Source: Cyanobacteriota bacterium
GTDB taxonomy: Bacteria; Cyanobacteriota; Cyanobacteriia; Phormidesmidales; Phormidesmidaceae
Assembly: GCA_027483425.1 (NCBI GenBank)
Contig: JAIXUR010000574.1
Span: 1 to 7,047 of the forward strand
Direction of reading: 5' to 3'
Length of the DNA: 7,047 nt
The position numbers and the translations under genes are program-made. The first letter of the stretch is position 1. Every line of letters starts with the position of its first letter. This document shows, in pieces, positions 1-5,310 of the stretch. The notes under the pieces are model-generated. The model was not told where the DNA came from, made no database searches, and saw only the letters and a list, made by a program, of their open reading frames with translations.

Positions 1-769
1 ACTGCTCCATGTCAAAGTGGACGGCGACCCCGAGCTCCTGGGCGCGGCGCAGCAGGGTACGAATATGCTCGCTGACCTGGACCCGGCTGCCCTCGGCATC
101 CAGGGGATCAAACTGAGAGTAGAAAGCGGTCAGCTTAACGGAGACCTGCACCTTGGACAGCGGTTTACCGTCGGCCAGGTCAATGGCGTCCACGGTCTTC
201 CAGGACTGGGCCGCCGCCGATAGTTGCTCCATCAGATCCAGGTAGCGCTGGAGGTAGGCCTGGGCCTCTGCCTCGGTAATTACTGCTTCACCGAGCAGAT
301 CCATGGTGAAGGTGAGCTTATCCTTCCGCATTCGCTCGATCGCCTTGATCGCCTTCTCGATGGTGTCGCCGGAAATATAGCGATAGGCGAGGGTTTCCAC
401 CGCCGGAGCAACGGTGGTGGCGGCAAGCTGACCCGGCACCGAGTCGGGGTTGGTAAAGTTGAGCAAGCCTTTCAGGGCACCGGGCAGCTCGACCTCGTCT
501 ACTGCCAGGTACTCTTGCAGGTGGCGGGCAATTTCGGGCTTGCTGCGCAGGGCGGGCAGGGCATCGATAAAGCGAAACAGCTGCACCTTTAGTCCTGGGT
601 TGCCCATGGCAAAATCCATAATTTTGTCGTCCCAGCGCATCTGGTCACGCATTTGGGCGAAGAGATTTTTCTTCTCGCGGGTGGCACCAAGCAGGACGGT
701 TGCGATCGCAAGGGTCTTAGCTTCGTACTGAAGTGAGTTGGTCTGAGGCTGAATTGCTGGGGCTACCAC
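1..769 (-). CDS. putA: Bifunctional proline dehydrogenase / L-glutamate gamma-semialdehyde dehydrogenase (PutA type), N-terminal part
   Basis: The frame is open from a GTG at 769 to the left edge, giving 256 codons without a stop. The fragment covers the arm and the start of the FAD-dependent proline dehydrogenase barrel, which oxidises proline to pyrroline-5-carboxylate. Visible landmarks are FTMDLLGEAVITEAEAQAYL (residues 154-173), SVKLTAFYSQFD (210-221) and VHFDMEQ (250-256). They match the E. coli PutA blocks YDMLGEA, SIKLSAL and NIDAEE. K212 and D253 are 41 residues apart, the same spacing as the E. coli active-site K329 and D370. Cyanobacterial members are about 990 residues, with a C-terminal aldehyde dehydrogenase domain that would lie beyond the left edge. 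The GTG start is supported by AAGGAG nine bases upstream. E. coli PutA's N-terminal DNA-binding RHH domain is absent, so autorepression is not expected. The family call is firm; the bifunctional length is inferred from the family. Confidence 0.93.
   Translation of the reverse strand, partial: MVAPAIQPQTNSLQYEAKTLAIATVLLGATREKKNLFAQMRDQMRWDDKIMDFAMGNPGLKVQLFRFIDALPALRSKPEIARHLQEYLAVDEVELPGALKGLLNFTNPDSVPGQLAATTVAPAVETLAYRYISGDTIEKAIKAIERMRKDKLTFTMDLLGEAVITEAEAQAYLQRYLDLMEQLSAAAQSWKTVDAIDLADGKPLSKVQVSVKLTAFYSQFDPLDAEGSRVQVSEHIRTLLRRAQELGVAVHFDMEQ
702..709. repeat. HIP1 octamer
   Basis: GCGATCGC is the highly iterated palindrome typical of many cyanobacterial genomes. This copy is within the putA-type coding region. 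Confidence 0.85.
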
Positions 770-1041
770 GGTATTTGTCTCCTTATTCCCTACCTCTATC
801 TTGAGGGAAAAACCCCTCCCTGAGGCTACCTCGTCACGATATTATTCTTGTGCCGCAGGCGGGGGGAAACCGCCGCCACTCTTCACCCTCTTCAGCCGTT
901 GGTCGGCGATCTTACCAGCGCCCGCTACCGTTCCAGGGCACTGGTTTCACCCCAGGCAGGGGCCTGATCTAGCCACGGGATAGCGACTCCGGCAGAATAT
1001 AGGTAGACCCTAAACCCGTAAATTTCCAGCACCGTTTCCCT
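770..1041. other. Divergent intergenic region between putA-type and TPR genes
   Basis: This 272-bp stretch has no credible gene; the short plus-strand open frame at 801-983 is compositionally unlike a protein and has no ribosome binding site. It holds three small dyads: GAGGG/CCCTC (803-807 with 814-818), GGCGG/CCGCC (858-862 with 870-874) and CAGGC/GCCTG (953-957 with 962-966). The first would lie in the putA leader just upstream of its ribosome binding site. A possible minus-strand -10 element, TAATAT, is at 839-844. A possible plus-strand -10, TATAGG, is at 998-1003. Neither has a good -35 box, so promoter positions are only suggestions. Confidence 0.4.
779..784 (-). promoter_or_regulatory. 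Ribosome binding site of the putA-type gene
   Basis: On the minus strand AAGGAG lies nine bases before the GTG at 769. It is a near-perfect Shine-Dalgarno sequence and fixes this non-ATG start. No in-frame ATG with a better site is seen nearby. Confidence 0.75.
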
Positions 1042-1572
1042 ATGACCTCAGATTCCCGCGAGCTTGCCAACACCCAGTATGCCTACGGCCAAGCGGCCTT
1101 TGAGCGCGGCAGCTACCGGGAGGCGGTGGAGTTTTTTGAGCAGGCCGTTAAGCTGGCGGCGGCCAGTACCGCCCTCGGGGGCGAAATTCAAACCTGGCTG
1201 GTGAATGCCTACAGCGCCGTGGGGCGAGACGCCGATGCCATTGCCCTCTGCCAAGTTCTGGCCCGCCACCCCGATTTAGACACCCGCAAGCAGGGCAAGA
1301 ATTTGCTCTATATTTTGCAAGCACCGCAACTTAAGCGCCCCACCAACTGGACGATCCAGATCCCCGATTTAAATGAATTGTCTACGGATGGGGCTCAAAA
1401 TTCGGGAGCCTCTAGCCACTCACCCGTCGCTAAGTCGAAGCCCCGCCCTCGCCCCAAGGCCAAGCCACCAGCCATCGACCCCAGCCAAATCAACACCCAA
1501 GACAACGGATTTTTGTGGGCCGCCCTGGCGGGGGTGGGTCTAGTGTTAGGTGGGTTGCTGTGGTTGAGCTAG
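1042..1572 (+). CDS. Small TPR protein with C-terminal membrane anchor
   Basis: The product is 176 residues. Residues 11-44 and 45-78 form two tetratricopeptide-like helical hairpins; the first reads YGQAAFERGSYREAVEFFEQA, with the usual small and aromatic TPR positions. A short NWTIQIPDL stretch (102-110) follows. Next comes a Ser/Pro/Lys/Arg-rich, probably disordered linker (115-150, including KPRPRPKAKPP). A single hydrophobic segment (157-175) ends the protein. With no signal peptide, this looks like a tail-anchored protein whose TPR part stays in the cytoplasm as a protein-binding scaffold. The ATG at 1042 is the only sensible start before the TPR region, although no Shine-Dalgarno is seen. 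The gene is divergent from the putA-type gene and convergent with the ParR-like gene, so it is probably transcribed alone. I do not recognise a named family; the partner is unknown. Confidence 0.85.
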   Translation: MTSDSRELANTQYAYGQAAFERGSYREAVEFFEQAVKLAAASTALGGEIQTWLVNAYSAVGRDADAIALCQVLARHPDLDTRKQGKNLLYILQAPQLKRPTNWTIQIPDLNELSTDGAQNSGASSHSPVAKSKPRPRPKAKPPAIDPSQINTQDNGFLWAALAGVGLVLGGLLWLS

Positions 1573-1649
1573 AGAGGAGGCAGTGGCCCACAGCGTCCAG
1601 AACGGCCTCTCAAGGGCCAGACCCTGCGCTCCTATCTGGAGTCTTTCAT
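1573..1649. terminator. Convergent intergenic region with weak terminator-like hairpins
   Basis: The TPR gene and the ParR-like gene converge here. Two weak dyads are visible: GAGAGG (1572-1577) with CCTCTC (1606-1611), and CTCC-N5-GGAG followed by a T-rich run, TCTTTCATT, before 1650. The second could end plus-strand transcription, but its stem is only four to five pairs. The heptamer GGGCCAG also occurs twice (1614-1620 and 1656-1662). There is no strong intrinsic terminator. Confidence 0.3.
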
Positions 1650-1973
1650 TCAAAGGGCCAGCAGTTGATCCAAAGCATCTAGGGCTTCGCACCGGGGTGC
1701 TGTAGGGACGGCTATTTCCCCTCGCCTAGGCGGGGTCGCGGCGTAGCTCTGACCAGGGCTCTCCTGGGCCACAAAAGCAGCCCCTGGGTCGGAAGGACGA
1801 CCGTAGAGATAGTCGTCGCAATAGCGGCGAAACACAGCCTCTACGGCGGCACGAGCATTCTTGAGTCCCCATTCGGCGGCGATCCGATCGGCTTTTTCGA
1901 GCACGTCTTGACTGAGTCTGACTTTGTTGTCTGGCCGGGTTTGGCTACCGGCCTTCACTTGGTGGTCATGCAT
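1650..1973 (-). CDS. ParR-like ribbon-helix-helix partner of the actin-like protein
   Basis: This small protein has 107 residues from the ATG at 1973. Residues 16-56 fit a ribbon-helix-helix fold: a short strand (NKVRLS), a helix (QDVLEKADRIAAEWG) and a second helix (ARAAVEAVFRRYCDDYL). A Pro/Gly-rich probably disordered stretch follows, and then a short hydrophobic C-terminal helix, EALDALDQLLAL (96-107). In type II partition systems ParR has an N-terminal RHH domain for DNA and a flexible tail that binds the ParM filament end; both parts are present here. The gene overlaps the end of the ParM-like gene, so the two are almost certainly translated together. The start is uncertain. An in-frame GTG at 1958 would overlap the upstream TGA as GTGA and give 102 residues, losing nothing of the RHH domain. 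Neither start has a Shine-Dalgarno. The fold call is from pattern only. Target DNA, or membrane binding instead, is unknown. Confidence 0.8.
   Translation of the reverse strand: MHDHQVKAGSQTRPDNKVRLSQDVLEKADRIAAEWGLKNARAAVEAVFRRYCDDYLYGRPSDPGAAFVAQESPGQSYAATPPRRGEIAVPTAPRCEALDALDQLLAL
1686..1735. repeat. Palindrome-bearing, repeat-like tract inside the ParR-like gene
   Basis: The stretch carries the perfect 10-bp palindrome CGCCTAGGCG (1723-1732), flanked by CCCCT and GGGG so that the symmetry extends imperfectly. It begins near GTAGGGACGG (1703-1712). This style of C/G-rich palindrome beside a GTAGGG-type motif resembles dispersed cyanobacterial intergenic repeats as I remember them. Here it would encode residues 81-96 of the ParR-like tail. 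No second copy lies in the window, so repeat status is unproven. Confidence 0.3.
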
Positions 1974-3013
1974 AGTTGGGTATCACCGGTCATCAAAAAC
2001 AAGCCACGAACATTGGCAAACTGAGGGTCGCCCATCACGGCGAATAGGTCATGCCCCTGGAGGCGATCGGCGATCAGATGGGAGCCCCCGCCGGTAACCA
2101 GGAACCGGGTGACCCGAGGCATGTAGGGCGTGTACTGAGCCTTGACGGTTTGAAAAATACCCTTAAACCAAGGGTCGAGGTATTCGTCTAGCCAGTCAGC
2201 CCAGGCCAGGCCGGTGTCGGCATAGACATGGTCAATGCGAAAGCCATCCATAACAATACAGGGGTCGGCGCTGCTGCCCAGGTGATCGGTGAGGCGGTGG
2301 TCAAAGCTAATGGCGGTGGCCAACTCGTAGGTGCCGCCACGATCCATGATGTTTTCGTCGATGACTTCGCCGTCGGCATCCACCAGGCGAGTGAGCCAGG
2401 TGCCGCCGCCAATGTCGACCACAATGGTGTATCCCTGCCCCGGAATCACCCCTTGGGTTTTGGCGTACTGGTAGGCTCCCATGCCCTCCCGCACTACCTC
2501 TACCGATTCCACGTTGACGCAGAACGAAACATCGTTGCGGTTGAATTTATGCACCCCTAGGAGCTGGGCACTGATATCGTCGCCGTTGCGGGCCGGGTCG
2601 GGGGTAGAGACGTGGAGGTCAAGGGTATAGTCGGCGACGTCGCCGGGTAGGGGCTCTAAACAGGCGTAGAGGTGGAGCTTGGCCAACTCGACCTTGTTTT
2701 CAATGACGGTTTGCTGCTGGCGGCGGTATTTGTAGGCCTGGGCACCAAAGTGATAGCGACGGCCATCGGCCAACTCAATTAACGGCGAGGCCTCGGAGAA
2801 ACTGACGGCGTCGCGCCCCTGGGGCAGTTGGTAACGTACCGAGCGAATGGCTTTGGGGTGGCCGCTGCCGGCAAAAAATTTAAGGTCGTAGTTGCCGGCA
2901 TCGAGGGCGAGCACCGGAGTCGTCGCGATGGTCGCTTGGGTGCTGCGAGCCTTAGCCGAAGACCGGGACGCGCCAGCGGTGGAGCGGCTGCGGGGGGCGG
3001 TAGTGGTGGTCAT
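1955..3013 (-). CDS. ParM/StbA-family actin-like ATPase
   Basis: The product is 352 residues with the actin-fold nucleotide-binding motifs in order: phosphate-1 loop LALDAGNYDLK (35-45), a connecting segment with a candidate catalytic glutamate in VREGMGAYQYA (174-184, E176), phosphate-2 loop VVDIGGGTWL (198-207), and adenosine motif FLVTGGGSHLI (304-314). This is the size and motif order of ParM/Alp-type proteins, which polymerise with ATP and push plasmid copies apart when ParR binds filament ends. Residues 1-33 are a Ser/Thr/Arg/Ala-rich, probably disordered extension before the first strand, which is unusual for ParM. The ATG at 3013 lacks a clear ribosome binding site; a shorter start at the GTG of V34 also lacks one. 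The gene is first in a two-gene operon with the ParR-like gene, on what looks like a chromosome beside glgC. The role may be DNA segregation or a repurposed cytoskeleton; the sequence alone cannot decide. Confidence 0.92.
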   Translation of the reverse strand: MTTTTAPRSRSTAGASRSSAKARSTQATIATTPVLALDAGNYDLKFFAGSGHPKAIRSVRYQLPQGRDAVSFSEASPLIELADGRRYHFGAQAYKYRRQQQTVIENKVELAKLHLYACLEPLPGDVADYTLDLHVSTPDPARNGDDISAQLLGVHKFNRNDVSFCVNVESVEVVREGMGAYQYAKTQGVIPGQGYTIVVDIGGGTWLTRLVDADGEVIDENIMDRGGTYELATAISFDHRLTDHLGSSADPCIVMDGFRIDHVYADTGLAWADWLDEYLDPWFKGIFQTVKAQYTPYMPRVTRFLVTGGGSHLIADRLQGHDLFAVMGDPQFANVRGLFLMTGDTQLCMTTK

Positions 3014-3080
3014 AGGACAATCTCGTGGGATAGCAGGTCAGCGATACAGGGGCCACCGTCCTAGCCGGGGCGGGAACGGT

Positions 3081-3096
3081 TGTACCCATAAGTACA
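3081..3096. promoter_or_regulatory. Candidate NtcA binding site (TGTA-N8-TACA)
   Basis: TGTACCCATAAGTACA is a perfect match to the palindromic consensus GTA-N8-TAC of NtcA, the CRP-family nitrogen regulator of cyanobacteria, including the preferred outer T and A. The dyad even extends to TGTAC-N6-GTACA. Toward glgC, TACTGT (fits TAN3T) begins 25 bases after the TAC; the usual distance is about 22. Toward the actin-like gene, TAGGAC lies about 18 bases away and lacks the final T. The site lies 68 bp upstream of the actin-like start and 341 bp upstream of the glgC start. Which gene it serves, if either, is not decided. Confidence 0.5.
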
Positions 3097-3425
3097 CATG
3101 AACCAATGCTAATGCACCTGTACTGTTTTGGCAAGGGCAAGCTTCCAGGCTGCCTGAGATGTCATTCCGGCGGTGGCGTCGGCTATCCCGCCCAGTTCCA
3201 GTACCCTCATCCCCCGCAATTAGAAAAAGCCTACGCCACCTGGGATGCACCGGGCCCAGGCCAAGCTGCACGCATGGGGGGTGGGGTGGTCAAAAGCTGT
3301 TATCGTATTGCAGGTCACATTCCATCACAATCTTTTGCGATCCCCCTTGTCAAGCGTTACCCACGGGCTCACACTGTAAAAGTGAAACAGAATGATGTAG
3401 AAGAGGCCAGTTTGTGGGGCTTATC

Positions 3426-3431
3426 GAGGGA
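3426..3431 (+). promoter_or_regulatory. Ribosome binding site of glgC
   Basis: GAGGGA lies five bases before the GTG at 3437 and supports that non-ATG start. The start also gives exactly the 429-residue length and numbering of characterised cyanobacterial enzymes. Confidence 0.7.
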
Positions 3432-3436
3432 ATCTT

Positions 3437-4726
3437 GTGAAATCAGTTCTGGCGATAATTTTAGGTGGCGGTGCCGGCACTCGTCTTTATCCATTAACCA
3501 AATTTCGGGCTAAGCCAGCGGTTTCTTTGGCTGGTAAATATCGATTAATTGATATTCCCGTCAGTAACTGCATCAATTCTCAAATTAACCAAATCTACGT
3601 CCTGACCCAGTTCAACTCGGCTTCGTTGAACCGGCATATTGGCCGTGCCTATCAGTTTTCACAGTTTACGGGTGGGTTTGTGGAAGTGCTGGCAGCCCAG
3701 CAAACCCCTGAAAACCCCAGCTGGTTTCAGGGTACCGCCGACGCCGTCCGCAAGTACATCACACTATTTGACTCCTGGAATGTAGAGGACTTCATCATTC
3801 TCTCGGGAGATCACCTCTACCGCATGGACTATAGCCTGTTTGTACAGCGCCACCGGGCCACCAACGCCGACATCACCCTGTCGGTGGTGCCCATTGGCTA
3901 CAAGCAAGCCTCCGACTTTGGTCTGATGAAGGTTGACGACAGCGGGCGCGTGATCAACTTTAGCGAAAAGCCCAAGGGCGACGCTCTAGATCAGATGCGG
4001 GTGGATACCACCGCCCTCGGGCTCACCCCAGAACAGGCTAAGGATAAGCCGTTCATCGCCTCCATGGGCATCTACGTATTCAAAAAGCAGGTGCTGATTG
4101 ACCTGCTGCGTAAAAATCTCGACCAAACCGACTTCGGCAAAGAGATCATCCCGGCCTCGGCGCGGGACCACAACGTGCAGGCTTACCTGTTCGACGGCTA
4201 CTGGGAAGACATTGGTACCATCGAAGCATTTTATGAAGCTAACCTGGCGCTGACCATGCAGCCCCAGCCCGCCTTCAGCTTCTACCAAGAAGACGCACCC
4301 ATCTACACCCGGGCCCGTTATCTGCCGCCCAACAAGCTGCAAGACTGCCACATTACCGAATCGAGCATCACCGAGGGCTGCATTCTCAAGAACTGCCGTA
4401 TTCACCACTCGGTGATTGGCCTGCGCCAGCGCATCAACGCCGACTGTGTGATTGAAGACTCACTGCTGATGGGGGCCGACTATTACGAGCCCCTCTCGGA
4501 AAGCACCCAGCACCTCACCCGGGGTAAAATTCCCATTGGTATCGGGGAAGGGTCAGTCATTCGCCGCGCCATTATCGACAAAAATGCTCGCATTGGCCGT
4601 AATGTCCAGGTGGTCAATAGAGAGAATGTCCAGGAAGCCGAGCGCGAAGATCTGGGCTTCTACATTCGCAGCGGTATCGTGGTGGTGCTGAAGGGTGCGG
4701 TGATTCCCGACGGCATGATCATATAA
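3437..4726 (+). CDS. glgC: Glucose-1-phosphate adenylyltransferase (ADP-glucose pyrophosphorylase)
   Basis: The enzyme makes ADP-glucose and pyrophosphate from ATP and glucose-1-phosphate, the committed step of glycogen synthesis in the cytoplasm. It has 429 residues and starts with GTG. The N-terminal nucleotidyltransferase domain shows the nucleotide loop LGGGAGTRLYPLTKFRAKPA (9-28), the metal/catalytic region LSGDHLYRMDY (122-132), the glucose-1-phosphate segment FSEKPKG (175-181, K178) and GYWEDIGTIEAFYEANL (254-270). The C-terminal third is a left-handed beta-helix with hexapeptide-like repeats (about 300-429). K382 in DKNARIG and K419 in VLKGAVIPDG occupy the same numbers as the two lysines that bind the activator 3-phosphoglycerate in the Anabaena enzyme. 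The protein should therefore be 3-PGA activated and phosphate inhibited. A kinase-like gene follows after 19 bp, and an NtcA-type site lies far upstream. No anomaly is seen. Confidence 0.99.
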   Translation: MKSVLAIILGGGAGTRLYPLTKFRAKPAVSLAGKYRLIDIPVSNCINSQINQIYVLTQFNSASLNRHIGRAYQFSQFTGGFVEVLAAQQTPENPSWFQGTADAVRKYITLFDSWNVEDFIILSGDHLYRMDYSLFVQRHRATNADITLSVVPIGYKQASDFGLMKVDDSGRVINFSEKPKGDALDQMRVDTTALGLTPEQAKDKPFIASMGIYVFKKQVLIDLLRKNLDQTDFGKEIIPASARDHNVQAYLFDGYWEDIGTIEAFYEANLALTMQPQPAFSFYQEDAPIYTRARYLPPNKLQDCHITESSITEGCILKNCRIHHSVIGLRQRINADCVIEDSLLMGADYYEPLSESTQHLTRGKIPIGIGEGSVIRRAIIDKNARIGRNVQVVNRENVQEAEREDLGFYIRSGIVVVLKGAVIPDGMII

Positions 4727-4745
4727 CCCTAACCGCCTAGATCCT

Positions 4746-5222
4746 ATGCCAGGTGCTCTGCTGTTGCTGGTTGGTATTCCCGGCAGCGGCAAGTCCACCT
4801 GGGCCAGGGCCTTTGTGGAGGCCCATCCTCGCTACCGGATTGTTTCTACCGACGCTATTCGGGCCGCCCTCTATGGAGATGAGGCTACCCAGGGGGAGTG
4901 GTCGCTGATTTGGACGCAGGTTCTGGGCCAGTGGCGAGCAGGTGTTGTGTCCGTGGGTCAGGGAGAGCTCGATGGCCTGATCTACGATGCCACCAATGCC
5001 CGCCGTCGGCATCGTCTCGAGGCGATCGCTGCGGCTCGCGAAGTCGGCTTTACCACCATCAGCCTGGTCTGGTTTGATCTCCCCCTGAGCGTCGCGCTGG
5101 AGCGCAATCAGGGGCGATCGCGCCAGGTGCCCCCGGACATCATCGCCGCCATGGCTCGCCAGATCCAGGGTGCGCCACCCAGTCTGGCCGAGGGGGTCGA
5201 TCAGATTATCCGCCCCAGGTAA
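4746..5222 (+). CDS. P-loop kinase-like ATPase (AAA_33 / polynucleotide-kinase-like family)
   Basis: The product is 158 residues. It opens with a strand and a Walker A loop, LLLLVGIPGSGKSTWA (5-20, K16), followed by VSTDAIR (33-39, D36) in the place of the acceptor-side aspartate of T4 polynucleotide-kinase-like enzymes. YDATNARRRHR (80-90) is the characteristic DATN block. WFDLPLSVALERNQGRSRQVP (109-129) holds the lid arginines, in the familiar RN-x-x-R-x-R-x-VP arrangement. These features point to a small kinase that phosphorylates a nucleic acid end or a small molecule; the substrate cannot be read from sequence. The ATG at 4746 has no Shine-Dalgarno, but it lies 19 bp after the glgC stop, so read-through transcription from glgC and translational coupling are likely. 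Two HIP1 octamers lie inside the gene. The family is confident; the function is open. Confidence 0.9.
   Translation: MPGALLLLVGIPGSGKSTWARAFVEAHPRYRIVSTDAIRAALYGDEATQGEWSLIWTQVLGQWRAGVVSVGQGELDGLIYDATNARRRHRLEAIAAAREVGFTTISLVWFDLPLSVALERNQGRSRQVPPDIIAAMARQIQGAPPSLAEGVDQIIRPR
5022..5029. repeat. HIP1 octamer
   Basis: GCGATCGC, inside the P-loop kinase gene; it encodes part of LEAIAAAR. Confidence 0.85.
5114..5121. repeat. HIP1 octamer
   Basis: GCGATCGC again, in the lid region of the same kinase gene, 92 bp after the previous copy. Confidence 0.85.
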
Positions 5223-5300
5223 AACGGTAGCGGTGAAAACAAAAAAATCTAGCCGGATTTCCTCCTGCTCCATCCGTATTAACAAAAACGTGATCGGATT

Positions 5301-5304
5301 GGAG
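5301..5304 (+). promoter_or_regulatory. Ribosome binding site deciding the secreted-protein start
   Basis: GGAG lies six bases before the ATG at 5311. The reading frame stays open back to 5170, overlapping the kinase gene. Only the 5311 start has both a ribosome binding site and a signal peptide directly after it, so the longer version is rejected. Confidence 0.75.
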
Positions 5305-5310
5305 CACCCG

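Larger units (their letters stand above)
3014..3436. other. Shared upstream region of the actin-like operon and glgC
   Basis: This 423-bp region separates two divergent genes. Open frames in it (for example 3038-3271 minus, 3159-3395 plus, and the one running past the glgC start at 3106-3513) have no family features and are judged spurious. It contains the NtcA-type dyad at 3081-3096 and the small palindrome CAGGC-T-GCCTG near 3147-3157. There are no tandem 8-12 bp repeats of the kind that form a parC centromere. No convincing -35/-10 pair was found for glgC; TTGTCA (3347-3352) and TGTAAA (3375-3380) are 22 bp apart, which is too far. glgC may therefore have a long leader or an activator-dependent promoter. 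Confidence 0.5.

Noticed and set aside
17..731. Plus-strand open frames at the left edge
   Set aside because: They lie opposite the putA-type reading frame, whose protein motifs are unmistakable; the plus-strand translations are low-complexity shadows.
801..983. 60-codon plus-strand frame in the putA/TPR gap
   Set aside because: No ribosome binding site, no recognisable features, and composition unlike a protein; treated as non-coding.
3306..3319. GTA-N8-CAC as a second NtcA site nearer glgC
   Set aside because: One core mismatch and no outer T; such matches are expected by chance in a few hundred bases.
3315..3329. TCACA repeated at 10-bp spacing, considered as a CRP-type site
   Set aside because: The two pentamers are direct, not inverted, so they do not form the required TGTGA-N6-TCACA dyad.
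3347..3380. TTGTCA and TGTAAA as a glgC promoter
   Set aside because: Spacing of 22 bp is too long for a sigma-70-type promoter, and no better -10 lies at 16-18 bp.
3106..3513. 135-codon plus-strand frame running into glgC
   Set aside because: It overlaps the glgC start in another frame, shows no conserved pattern, and has no ribosome binding site.
5170..5310. Longer start for the secreted protein, overlapping the kinase gene
   Set aside because: It would hide the signal peptide behind 47 basic residues and overlap 53 bp of another gene; the ATG at 5311 has GGAG at good spacing and begins a signal peptide.
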